Position numbers and translations under genes: made by a program | Notes under the pieces: generated by a model | What the model was told of the DNA's origin: nothing | The model's input: the letters and a program-made list of their open reading frames with translations, nothing else | Databases searched by the model: none | In this document: positions 1-7,832 of the stretch, piece by piece | Layout: each line of letters opens with the position of its first letter | Position numbering within the stretch: the stretch's first letter is position 1 | Origin: Amycolatopsis albispora | Lineage (GTDB): Bacteria; Actinomycetota; Actinomycetes; Mycobacteriales; Pseudonocardiaceae | DNA length: 64,000 nucleotides | Assembly: GCF_003312875.1 (NCBI RefSeq) | Contig: NZ_CP015163.1 | Location: 310,001 to 374,000 of the forward strand | Direction of reading: 5' to 3'

Positions 1-1
1 C

Positions 2-1369
2 GAGGCGTTGCGGGCCGCCAGGACCGGCCCCGGCGCCCGGGTGGGGCTGATCCTGGACAACCGGCCCGAACACGTGGCGGCGCTGGCCGCGTTGCTGGCC
101 GGCGGGCGGTGCGCCGTCGTGCTCAACCCGTTGCAGCCCGCTGATCGGCTCGCCGCGGACATCGCCGGTGCCGGGGTTTCGACGGTGCTCGGCGGATCGG
201 ACCACCTCGCCGCCGCGGGACTGCCGACGGCCGAGGTGCGGGCGGTGGAGCTGGGCCGGGACGGCGCGGTGCGGTCGTCCGGCGGGCCGGACCTGGTGCG
301 GCCGGGCAGCGGTCCCGGCGTCGCGTTCGAGCTGTTCACCTCCGGAACCACCGGCCCGCCCAAGCGCATCGCGCTGAGCTACCGGCAACTGGACCAGGCG
401 CTGGCGTCCGCCGGGCAGGCCCCGGAGCCGGAGGCGCTCCTGCTGCCGTCGGTCTCGGTGATCGCCGCACCGCTGGTGCACATCGGCGGGCTGTGGGGCG
501 TGCTCAGCGCACTGCACACCGGCCGCCGGATGGTGCTGATGACCAGGTTCTCGGTGTGGCCGTGGGTCGAAGCCGTCGAGCGGTACCGGGTGCGGGCCGC
601 CTTCCTCGTGCCCGCGGCGTTGCGCGACATCCTGGCCGACGACGTCCCTCGTGAGCGGCTGGCTTCGCTCAAGCTGATCACCTCCGGTTCCACCGTGCTG
701 CCCGCCGAACTGGCCGACAGCTTCTACCGGCGGTACGGCATCCGGGTGCTGACCACCTACGGCGCCACCGAGTTCGCCGGCGCGGTGGCCGGCTGGACCT
801 ACGCGCTGCACGAGAAGTGGTGGGATCGCAAGGCGGGCAGCTCCGGCCAGGCTTATCCCGGGGTGCGGCTGCGGGTGACCGGCGAGGCCGGTGCGGTGCT
901 GCCGGCCGGCCAGGTCGGCAGGCTGGAGGTCCGGACCGCGCAGTCCGCGCGCGGCGCGGGGGCCTGGGTGCGCACCAGCGACCTGGCGCGGATCGACGAG
1001 GACGGCTTCCTCTGGGTGGTCGGCCGGGCCGACGACGCGATCAACCGGGGCGGGTTCAAGGTGCGGCCGGACGCGGTCAGGCGCGCGCTGGAACGGCACC
1101 CCGCCGTGCGTGAGGCGGCGGTGGCCGGGCTGCCGGACGTGCGGCTGGGCGCGGTCCCGGTGGCCGCGGTGGAACTCGAACCGGGGCAGCCGCGGCCCGC
1201 CGTGGCCGAACTGCTCGACCTGTGCCGCGCCGAACTGCTGCCCTACGAACTGCCCCGGCACGTCCTGCTGGTCGACGCGCTGCCCCGCAGCCCGTCGGCC
1301 AAGGTCAGCCGCACGGACGTGCTGGAGCTGGTGCGTGCCGCGCTGGCCGAGGAGGCCCTCACCCCATGA
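2..1369 (+). CDS. AMP-dependent acyl-CoA synthetase/ligase (5' end outside window)
   Basis: This is the C-terminal and central part of an adenylate-forming (ANL superfamily) ligase. The frame is open to the left edge, so the true start lies upstream. Visible core motifs are the P-loop TSGTTGPPK (about visible residue 112), the TTYGATE adenine-pocket motif (about 252), the SDL/VGRADDAINRGG hinge region (about 330-345) and the catalytic lysine in SPSAKVSR near the C-terminus. Such enzymes turn a carboxylic acid into acyl-AMP and then transfer it to CoA or a carrier protein; the substrate cannot be read from sequence. Its stop overlaps the next start (ATGA), placing it in a coupled operon with GNAT, O-methyltransferase, two more ligases, P450 and ferredoxin genes. 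Confidence 0.88.
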   Translation, partial: EALRAARTGPGARVGLILDNRPEHVAALAALLAGGRCAVVLNPLQPADRLAADIAGAGVSTVLGGSDHLAAAGLPTAEVRAVELGRDGAVRSSGGPDLVRPGSGPGVAFELFTSGTTGPPKRIALSYRQLDQALASAGQAPEPEALLLPSVSVIAAPLVHIGGLWGVLSALHTGRRMVLMTRFSVWPWVEAVERYRVRAAFLVPAALRDILADDVPRERLASLKLITSGSTVLPAELADSFYRRYGIRVLTTYGATEFAGAVAGWTYALHEKWWDRKAGSSGQAYPGVRLRVTGEAGAVLPAGQVGRLEVRTAQSARGAGAWVRTSDLARIDEDGFLWVVGRADDAINRGGFKVRPDAVRRALERHPAVREAAVAGLPDVRLGAVPVAAVELEPGQPRPAVAELLDLCRAELLPYELPRHVLLVDALPRSPSAKVSRTDVLELVRAALAEEALTP

Positions 1370-2265
1370 CACAGGAGACACACGAGACCATGAGCACCAC
1401 GGAAACCCCGCGCTCGATCCCGACCGCGCTGCCCGGCTTCACCGTTCGCGTGGCCACACCGGCCGAATGGGCGCGGGTGACCGAGTGGGCGAACCGGGAA
1501 GGCTGGAACCACGGGTTCTCCGACGCCGCCTGCTTCCTCGCCACCGACCCGCACGGCTTCTTCCTGGGGTACCTGGGCGACCGCCCGGTCGCGGCCGTGT
1601 CACTGGTCAACCACAACGACGGGTACGCGGTCTGGGGCCACTACCTGGTCGATCCCGGGTTCCGGGCCCAGGGGTACGGGCGGGCGACCTGCCGGGTGGC
1701 CCGCAAGCACGCCGGGGACCGGATCCTCGCCTCCGACGCGATGCCCGGCCAGGTCACCAACTACACCCGGTCCGGGCTGGTCCGCGCGCACGACACCGTG
1801 CACTACACGGGACTGCCGCGGCCATCCGGTGACGCCGCGGCCGGCGTGGTGCCCTACGAACCAGCTTGGCTGGACGCCGTCACCGACTACGACCGACTGT
1901 CCTTTCCGGACGGTCGCCCGGCGTTCCTGGCGCACTGGCTGGCCGCCGAGGGACACCGCACCTTCCTGCGGGTGACCGACGGGGTGCTCACCGGCTACGG
2001 CGTGCTGCGCCCCGCCCCGCTGCGCTGGCGCATCGGCCCGCTGGTGGCCGACACCGAACAGGACGGCGAAGCCCTGTTCGCCGCGCTCACGACCGGTCTC
2101 GGCCCGGACGAGGAGGTGTCGTTGTTCGTGCCCGAACGACAGGGCTGGTTCGCCGCCGCACGGGGGCTCACCGAGGAGTTCCGGGTGGTGCGCATGTACA
2201 CCGCGGCCGTGCCGGAAGGCCGGGCGGAGCGCGTCTACGCCATCGGCAGCCTGGAACTCGGCTGA
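1366..2265 (+). CDS. GNAT family N-acetyltransferase
   Basis: A 299-residue protein with an N-terminal GNAT fold. The acetyl-CoA loop is seen as RAQGYGRA around residue 100, preceded by the beta-strand WGHYLVDPGF. The C-terminal half matches the general layout of two-domain GNATs (YitH/HolE type with an Acetyltransf_18-like domain), which is inference from length and order. I chose the ATG that overlaps the upstream stop because a GGAGG lies about ten bases before it; an alternative ATG is at 1390, with a more distant AGGAG. It is coupled to the upstream ligase and lies 25 bp before the methyltransferase, suggesting acylation of an amine intermediate or self-protection. Confidence 0.8.
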   Translation: MTQETHETMSTTETPRSIPTALPGFTVRVATPAEWARVTEWANREGWNHGFSDAACFLATDPHGFFLGYLGDRPVAAVSLVNHNDGYAVWGHYLVDPGFRAQGYGRATCRVARKHAGDRILASDAMPGQVTNYTRSGLVRAHDTVHYTGLPRPSGDAAAGVVPYEPAWLDAVTDYDRLSFPDGRPAFLAHWLAAEGHRTFLRVTDGVLTGYGVLRPAPLRWRIGPLVADTEQDGEALFAALTTGLGPDEEVSLFVPERQGWFAAARGLTEEFRVVRMYTAAVPEGRAERVYAIGSLELG

Positions 2266-2290
2266 GCCGGGCGGAATCGGAGGAGTTGCG

Positions 2291-3322
2291 ATGACGGACC
2301 TGTCCAAGGCACGGGGCACGCTGATGCGGCGGTTGTTCGGTTCGCGTGCCACCGAGGTGGTGGCCCTGATGGCGCGCATGGACCTCGCCGACGCCATCGG
2401 CGACGGAGTTGCCGACGCCGAGGTGCTCGCGCGGTCCTACGATCTCGCCCCGGACCGGCTGCACCGGCTGCTGCGGGCGCTGACCAGCCTCGGCATGTGC
2501 GCGGAGAGCGCACCGGGCAAGTTCACCCTGACCGAGGCCGGGGCGCTGCTGCGCCAGGACCACCCGGAGTCGATGTACGACTTCGCGCGCTTCCACACCG
2601 CGCCCGAGACCCTGCGCCCGTGGACCAGCCTGGAGCGCAGCCTGTACACCGGGCGCGCCGCGTTCGAGGAGCACTTCGGGCAGCCGCTGTACGACCACCT
2701 GGCGGACCATCCGGAACTGTCCGCGCGGTTCGCCGCGGCGATGAGCGAGGAGAGCCGGACCACCGCGGAGACGATCGCCGAGCACTACGACTTCGGGCCG
2801 TTCCGCACGGTCACCGACATCGGCGGGGGCGACGGCACGCTGATCACCGCGATCCTCCGGCGGAACCCCGGCCTGCACGGCACCGTCTTCGACACCGCCG
2901 AGGGCGTGGCCCAAGCCGCCGATCGGGTCCGGGCGGCCGGGCTCGGTGACCGCTGCGTGATCACCACCGGCGACTTCTTCACCGCGGTACCAGCGGGTTC
3001 GGACCTGTACCTGATCAAAAGCACGCTGCACAACTGGGACGACGAGCACGCCGTCCGGATCCTGCGCAGCTGCCGGGCGGCGCTGGGCGAGCACGGCAGG
3101 TTGCTGATCATCGACGTGCTGCTGCCCGAGCGGGTGGGGCCGGACCCGGCCGGGCTGAACCCGTACATCAAGGACCTGCAGATGCTGGTGCTCGTCGGCG
3201 GGCAGGAACGCACCCTGGCGGACTTCGACCGGCTGACCGCAGCGGCCGGGCTGGCCATCGGTTCCGTGGTCGCGCTGCCCGCGCACGTCGGCCTGAGCCT
3301 GATCGAAGCCAGGCCGGCATGA
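2291..3322 (+). CDS. SAM-dependent O-methyltransferase (Methyltransf_2 type)
   Basis: A 343-residue protein with an N-terminal winged-helix dimerisation region (about residues 15-85, ending GKFTLTEAGALL) and a class I SAM domain. The SAM motif is TDIGGGDGTLI at about residue 175, and KSTLHNWDDEHAVRIL at about 240 contains the H-N-W-D/D-E pattern of small-molecule O-methyltransferases. It probably methylates a hydroxyl of an aromatic or polyketide-like intermediate. A GGAGGAG Shine-Dalgarno precedes the ATG, and the stop overlaps the next ligase start. This is typical of antibiotic tailoring enzymes; the acceptor is unknown. Confidence 0.88.
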   Translation: MTDLSKARGTLMRRLFGSRATEVVALMARMDLADAIGDGVADAEVLARSYDLAPDRLHRLLRALTSLGMCAESAPGKFTLTEAGALLRQDHPESMYDFARFHTAPETLRPWTSLERSLYTGRAAFEEHFGQPLYDHLADHPELSARFAAAMSEESRTTAETIAEHYDFGPFRTVTDIGGGDGTLITAILRRNPGLHGTVFDTAEGVAQAADRVRAAGLGDRCVITTGDFFTAVPAGSDLYLIKSTLHNWDDEHAVRILRSCRAALGEHGRLLIIDVLLPERVGPDPAGLNPYIKDLQMLVLVGGQERTLADFDRLTAAAGLAIGSVVALPAHVGLSLIEARPA

Positions 3323-4794
3323 TCCCCTCGTCGAGCACCGGTGAGCTGGTCGAACGGTGCGCGCTGCGCTACGGCGGCCAGATCGCGGTGGTGTGCGGGG
3401 AGCGGCGGCTCACCTACCGGGCCCAGCTCGCCCGCATCCGGCAGACCGGGCGCGCGCTGCTGTCGCTGGGGTTGCGCCGCGGTGACCGGGTCGCGCTGCT
3501 GATGGCCAACGGCCCGCGCCTGCTCGATGTCTACTTCGGACTGCTCTGGGCCGGGTTGGCGGTGGTGCCGCTCGATCCCGTCGGTGGACGGCGCGACCAC
3601 GCGTTCCGCATCCGGGATTCGGGTGCGCGCGCGGTGGTGCACGACTCCGGCCAAGACGGCCAGGTGGCCGCGGAGCACACACTCGACGCCGAGCACCTGG
3701 CGCGGCTGGCCGATCGGGAGGCGACGGGGCCGGGACGGCCCGAGACCGGGCCGGACGATCTGTACGGCATCTTCTACACCGCCGACGCCGAGGGCCGCGC
3801 CAGGGGAGCGGTGCACACGCACGCCACCTACCTGTGGGCGGTGCTGGGGCACCTCCTCGACGCCGGGCTCGGTGAGTGCGACCGGTTCGCGCACGTCGCG
3901 CCGATCACGCACGCCGGTGGTGTGTTCGTGCTGCCGACCTGGTTGCGTGGTGGCACGAACGTGCTGCTGGAACGGTTCGACCCGGAACTGTTCGCCCACA
4001 CGGTCGAAACCGAGCGGATCACCGCCACGATGGTGGTGCCCACCATGCTCAACCTGTTGCTGGACCACGTCGGTGGCAACGCGGCGGGTCTGCGGTCACT
4101 GTCCACAGTGGTCTACGGGGTGGCACCGATGCGCCGGGCGCGGCTGTTGCGGGCGATGGAGGTCTTCGGCCCGGTGCTCACCGGCCTCCACGGTCTGGCC
4201 GAAGCGCCGAACCAGGTGACCGTGCTGCGCAAGGCCGAGCACGCCATGGCCCTGCGCACCGGTGACCACGCCATCCTGTCCTCGCTCGGGCGGCCGGTGT
4301 CCCTGGCCGGGACGAGGCTGGCGGACGACGGCGAACTCCTGGTCCGTGGCCCGCACGTCGCGCGGTCGTACTGGAACGGCGACCGGCTGGACGGCTGGCT
4401 GCCCACGGGTGACGTGGTGCGTGAGGACGAACGCGGCTTCCTCCACCAGGTCGACCGGAAAAAGGACCTGATCGTGTCCGGCGGTTACCACGTCTACGCG
4501 CGACCGGTGGAGGCCGCGCTCGCCACGCACCCGGCGGTACGCGAGGTGGTGGTCATCGGGGTGCCGGACGACAAGTGGGGAGAGGCGGTGACCGCCGTGG
4601 TGGTGGCCGATCCGGCGAGCGGGGTGACCGGTGCCGAGCTGACGGCCCGCGCGGCCGAACAGGTGGGGCGAGTCCGAGCGCCCAAGGCGGTCGAATTTGT
4701 CGAATCCCTGCCGACGCTCGCTTCGGGCCTGCCCGACAAGGCCGCGGTGCGGGCGGGGCGACCGGTGGGCGGTTACCCCGCCCGGCCGCGATGA
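3319..4794 (+). CDS. AMP-dependent ligase with degenerate P-loop
   Basis: A 491-residue ANL-superfamily protein between two ligases with canonical P-loops. The hinge and C-terminal regions are intact (PTGDVVREDERGF, VDRKKDLIVSGGYHVY, GVPDDKWGE). The phosphate-binding loop reads YTADAEGRARGAVHTH (about residue 154) instead of YTSGTTGxPKG, so it lacks the Thr/Ser-Gly-Thr cluster and the lysine. The C-terminal A10 segment is SGLPDKAAVR, which may still provide a lysine. It may be a slow or non-adenylating homologue, or act on a pre-activated substrate; this is inference. The start overlaps the methyltransferase stop and the stop overlaps the ligase-P450 start (both ATGA). Confidence 0.8.
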   Translation: MIPSSSTGELVERCALRYGGQIAVVCGERRLTYRAQLARIRQTGRALLSLGLRRGDRVALLMANGPRLLDVYFGLLWAGLAVVPLDPVGGRRDHAFRIRDSGARAVVHDSGQDGQVAAEHTLDAEHLARLADREATGPGRPETGPDDLYGIFYTADAEGRARGAVHTHATYLWAVLGHLLDAGLGECDRFAHVAPITHAGGVFVLPTWLRGGTNVLLERFDPELFAHTVETERITATMVVPTMLNLLLDHVGGNAAGLRSLSTVVYGVAPMRRARLLRAMEVFGPVLTGLHGLAEAPNQVTVLRKAEHAMALRTGDHAILSSLGRPVSLAGTRLADDGELLVRGPHVARSYWNGDRLDGWLPTGDVVREDERGFLHQVDRKKDLIVSGGYHVYARPVEAALATHPAVREVVVIGVPDDKWGEAVTAVVVADPASGVTGAELTARAAEQVGRVRAPKAVEFVESLPTLASGLPDKAAVRAGRPVGGYPARPR

Positions 4795-7517
4795 GCGCGG
4801 TGGGCCCGCTCGGCGGCGGGTTGACCATCAGCGACCAGCTCGCCCGGAACGCGCGCACGGCCGGGCAGCGCATCGCGTGCGTCGACGGCACCCGCAGGGT
4901 GACCTATCGGGAGCTGGACGAGCGGGTGACCAGGCTGGCCAGCGTCCTGCGTGCGCGGGGTGTCCGGCCCGGCGGCCGGGTCGCCGTGCTCGCGCCGAAC
5001 TCGCTGGAAGTGCTCGAGACCTACTTCGCCGTCGCGCGGCTCGGCGCGATCTGCGTGCCGTTGAACTTCCGGCTGACCCCGGACGAGCTCGGCTACCTGC
5101 TGGCCGACAGCGGCGCCACGATCGTGGTGGCACACGCGTCCCTCGCCGCCGCGGTGGCGGACGTGCCCCTGCTCGTGTTCGGCGGCGAGCCGGAGCAGTA
5201 CGAGCGGGCGCTGGCCCTGGCCGGCACCGAGTGCACCGAACACGTTGTGCCCGACCAAGAACCGGCGTTCATCATGTACACCTCGGGTACCACCGGGGGG
5301 CCCAAGGGTGCCGTGCTGACCCATCGCAACCTGCTGGTGCACACCTTCAGCTACCTCGCCCAGCTCGGCGGCAGGCCGGCGGACGACGCGGTTTGGCTGG
5401 CGGCCACCCCGCTGTTCCACATCGCCGCGCTGGCGGGCCTGCTGCCGACCCTGCTCCGGGGTGGAACCGTGGTGCTGGCGCCGTCCGGCCGGTTCGATCC
5501 CGCCGCCACGGCCGGACTGATGGCCCGCGAACACGTCACGTCGTGCTTCCTGGTGCCGACCCAGTGGCAGCAGCTCTGCGCGCTGCCGGACCTGGCCGGG
5601 TACGACCTTTCCGCGGTGCGCCGGGTCATCTGGGGTGCCGCGCCGTCCCCGCCCGGCCTGGCCCGCGCACTGGCGGACGCCTTTCCCGGCGCCGAGCTGA
5701 CCACCGGGCTCGCGCAGACCGAATGCAGTCCGGTGACCACGGTGCTGAGCGGCGCGGACGTGTTCCGGAAGCCGGGCTCGGTCGGGACCCCGATGCTCAA
5801 CGTCGAGGTCCGGGTGGTGGACGGCGAACTGCGCGACGTGCCACCCGGTGAGGTGGGCGAGATCGTCTACCGCGGTCCCACGGTGATGCGGGAGTACTGG
5901 CGCAAGCCCGCGGAGACCGCCGAAGCGTTCCGCGGCGGCTGGTTCCATTCGGGGGATCTGGTGCGGGTGGACGAGGACGGGTTCGTCCATCTGGTGGACC
6001 GGAAGAAGGACGTGATCATCTCGGGCGGGGAGAACATCTACGCCGCCGAGGTGGAACGGGTGCTCACCGCGCATCCCCGGATCACCGAGGCCGCCGTGAT
6101 CGGTGTCCCCGACGCGAAGTGGGGTGAAGTCCCGCTGGCCGTCATCGGGGCCGCGGACGAGGAATCGCCCGGCCTGGCGGAGATCCGCGAATGGTGTGCG
6201 CCCCGGCTCGCCGGATACAAGCACCCCCGCGCGGTGGCGGTCGTTCCCGCGTTACCGCGCAATCCCAGCGGAAAGGTGCGCAAGGCCGTCCTGCGGGAGG
6301 CACTGGCGGCGGGTGCGCTCCGTGTTCACGAAGGAGGTCCTGTGCCAGCGGAATGCTCGTTCGATCCCTACGACCCGGCGTTGACCGAACCCGGTGTCTG
6401 GGACACCTACGCCGAGCTGCGCACGCGCTGCCCGGTTGCGCATTCACCGCACCACGGCGGTTTCTGGTTGCTGAGCCGGTTCGACGACGTGCGGACCGCC
6501 CTGCGTGACCCGGGCACGTACTCCTCGGCGTCGGGGCATCGGGTGCCCACCACCGTGGAGCGCGGGTCGATCCCGATCAACTTCGACCCGCCGCTGCACA
6601 CGAGCTACCGGGAGTTGATGACCGAGGCGGTGACACCGGACAAGGTGCGCGCGTTGCGGCCGCGGCTGCGGGAGCTGATCGGGGAACTGGTCGGGGAGTT
6701 CCGCGACGCGGGCGGCGGGGACTTCGTCGGTGCGGTGGCCCTGCCCCTGCCGCTGCGGTTGCTCGCCGAACTGGTGGGCTTCGCCGACGACACGGTCGCC
6801 GAATTCCGGGTGCTCACCGAGAAGATGTGGGCGAAGGTCGCCGAGGTCGACTACGCGGACGCGATGCGGGAGATCTTCGAGCTCATGCGGCACGAACTCG
6901 CCGAACACCGCAGGCACCGGCCACCGGACTTCATCACCTCGTTGCTCGGCGCCCGCGTCGACGGGCGTGCGCTGAGCGAGGACGAGCAGTGCCGGATGCT
7001 GTCCGCCTTCGCGGTGGCGGGGCACGAGACGACGATGAACTCGATGAGCACCATGGTCTTCCTGCTCGCGGAGGACGAGGCGAGGCAGGACCGGCTGCGC
7101 GCGGATCCGGAGCTCGCCCCCAGATACGTGGAGGAGATGCTGCGCCTGCGCACCCCCGCGCAGAACTTCGCGCGGCGGACCACCCGCGAGGTCCGGGTCG
7201 GCGACGCGGTGATCCCGGAAGGAAGCGCGGTGCTCCTGTCGTACGCGGCGGCGAACCGCGACGCCGCGCGGTTCCCGGAGCCGGACACCTTCGACCCGGA
7301 CCGCGACATGCGCGGCCACCTCGGCTTCGGCTGGGGCATCCACCAGTGCCTCGGCGCGAGCCTGGCCCGCGCCGAATTGACCGTGCTGCTGGAAACCCTG
7401 TGCGGGCAGCCGCCGGTCCGGCTGGCGGGTGAGCTCACCTGGAGCCCGTTGCACGGCGGGCACCACCTCGGCCCGGTCCGCCTGCCACTGCGTTTCGAAA
7501 CCACCGGAAGTGACTAG
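4791..7517 (+). CDS. Fused AMP-ligase / cytochrome P450
   Basis: A single 908-codon frame joins two complete enzymes. Residues 1-517 are a canonical acyl-CoA synthetase: P-loop YTSGTTGGPKG (about 164), HSGDLVRVDEDGF, DRKKDVIISGGENIY, and catalytic lysine in NPSGKVRK. Residues 518-908 are a full-length bacterial P450: I-helix FAVAGHETT, ExxR in VEEMLRLR, and heme loop FGWGIHQCLGASLAR with the cysteine ligand. No stop separates them and there is almost no linker. A perfect AAGGAGGT followed by GTG lies exactly at the junction (6331-6344), so the P450 may also be made alone (391 aa). The start was taken at the ATG overlapping the upstream stop. The ferredoxin gene follows 13 bp downstream and is the likely electron donor. 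Confidence 0.85.
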   Translation: MSAVGPLGGGLTISDQLARNARTAGQRIACVDGTRRVTYRELDERVTRLASVLRARGVRPGGRVAVLAPNSLEVLETYFAVARLGAICVPLNFRLTPDELGYLLADSGATIVVAHASLAAAVADVPLLVFGGEPEQYERALALAGTECTEHVVPDQEPAFIMYTSGTTGGPKGAVLTHRNLLVHTFSYLAQLGGRPADDAVWLAATPLFHIAALAGLLPTLLRGGTVVLAPSGRFDPAATAGLMAREHVTSCFLVPTQWQQLCALPDLAGYDLSAVRRVIWGAAPSPPGLARALADAFPGAELTTGLAQTECSPVTTVLSGADVFRKPGSVGTPMLNVEVRVVDGELRDVPPGEVGEIVYRGPTVMREYWRKPAETAEAFRGGWFHSGDLVRVDEDGFVHLVDRKKDVIISGGENIYAAEVERVLTAHPRITEAAVIGVPDAKWGEVPLAVIGAADEESPGLAEIREWCAPRLAGYKHPRAVAVVPALPRNPSGKVRKAVLREALAAGALRVHEGGPVPAECSFDPYDPALTEPGVWDTYAELRTRCPVAHSPHHGGFWLLSRFDDVRTALRDPGTYSSASGHRVPTTVERGSIPINFDPPLHTSYRELMTEAVTPDKVRALRPRLRELIGELVGEFRDAGGGDFVGAVALPLPLRLLAELVGFADDTVAEFRVLTEKMWAKVAEVDYADAMREIFELMRHELAEHRRHRPPDFITSLLGARVDGRALSEDEQCRMLSAFAVAGHETTMNSMSTMVFLLAEDEARQDRLRADPELAPRYVEEMLRLRTPAQNFARRTTREVRVGDAVIPEGSAVLLSYAAANRDAARFPEPDTFDPDRDMRGHLGFGWGIHQCLGASLARAELTVLLETLCGQPPVRLAGELTWSPLHGGHHLGPVRLPLRFETTGSD
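6331..6344 (+). promoter_or_regulatory. Internal Shine-Dalgarno and GTG start for the P450 half
   Basis: AAGGAGGT at 6331-6338 is followed after three bases by a GTG that is in frame with the P450 domain. Initiation here would give a free-standing 391-residue P450, close to the usual family length. The site lies inside the continuous ligase-P450 frame, so both a fused and a separate P450 are possible. Confidence 0.7.
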
Positions 7518-7530
7518 GGGAGCGCCGGGC

Positions 7531-7734
7531 ATGACCTACTCGATCGAAATCGACCGGAACGTCTGCAACGGGTACGGCAACTGCGTGGTGGCCGCGCCCG
7601 AGGTGTTCGAAGTCGATCCGAAGACCTACATCGCGCGTGTCCAGCCGGGCCGTCCGGTCGAGCTGGACGAGGCGGACGTGGAGGAGGCGGCGGCCGACTG
7701 CCCGGTGCGGGCGATCCGGCTCCGGCGATCCTGA
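7531..7734 (+). CDS. [3Fe-4S] ferredoxin, P450 redox partner
   Basis: A 67-residue ferredoxin with the arrangement seen in actinomycete P450-linked 3Fe-4S ferredoxins: VCNGYGNCVVAAPEVF near residue 11 and ADCPVRAI near residue 55, giving three cysteine ligands. It is acidic in the middle, as expected for partner docking. The ATG lies 13 bp after the P450 stop, with GGGGAG upstream, so it is co-transcribed and should deliver electrons to the P450 domain. No ferredoxin reductase gene is in the window. Longer upstream reading in this frame overlaps the P450 and was rejected. Confidence 0.92.
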   Translation: MTYSIEIDRNVCNGYGNCVVAAPEVFEVDPKTYIARVQPGRPVELDEADVEEAAADCPVRAIRLRRS

Positions 7735-7751
7735 ACACCGGTACCCCCGGG

Positions 7752-7806
7752 CGCTATGAATGTGGCTTTCACAGCGTGTGGCGCAATGAAAGCCACATTC
7801 ATAGCG
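7752..7806. terminator. Bidirectional hairpin terminator, 20-bp perfect arms
   Basis: Positions 7752-7771 and 7787-7806 are exact reverse complements, separated by a 15-base loop. The element lies between the ends of the convergent ferredoxin operon and MFS gene, the expected place for a bidirectional terminator. The arms are more AT-rich than the surroundings. Confidence 0.8.
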
Positions 7807-7832
7807 TGGCTGCCAACCAGCCCGGTGGAAGC

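Noticed and set aside
4575..4790. N-terminal extension of the ligase-P450 frame upstream of 4791
   Set aside because: This part overlaps the C-terminal catalytic region of the preceding ligase in another frame; the ATG at 4791 with ATGA overlap matches the operon pattern and the family N-terminus.
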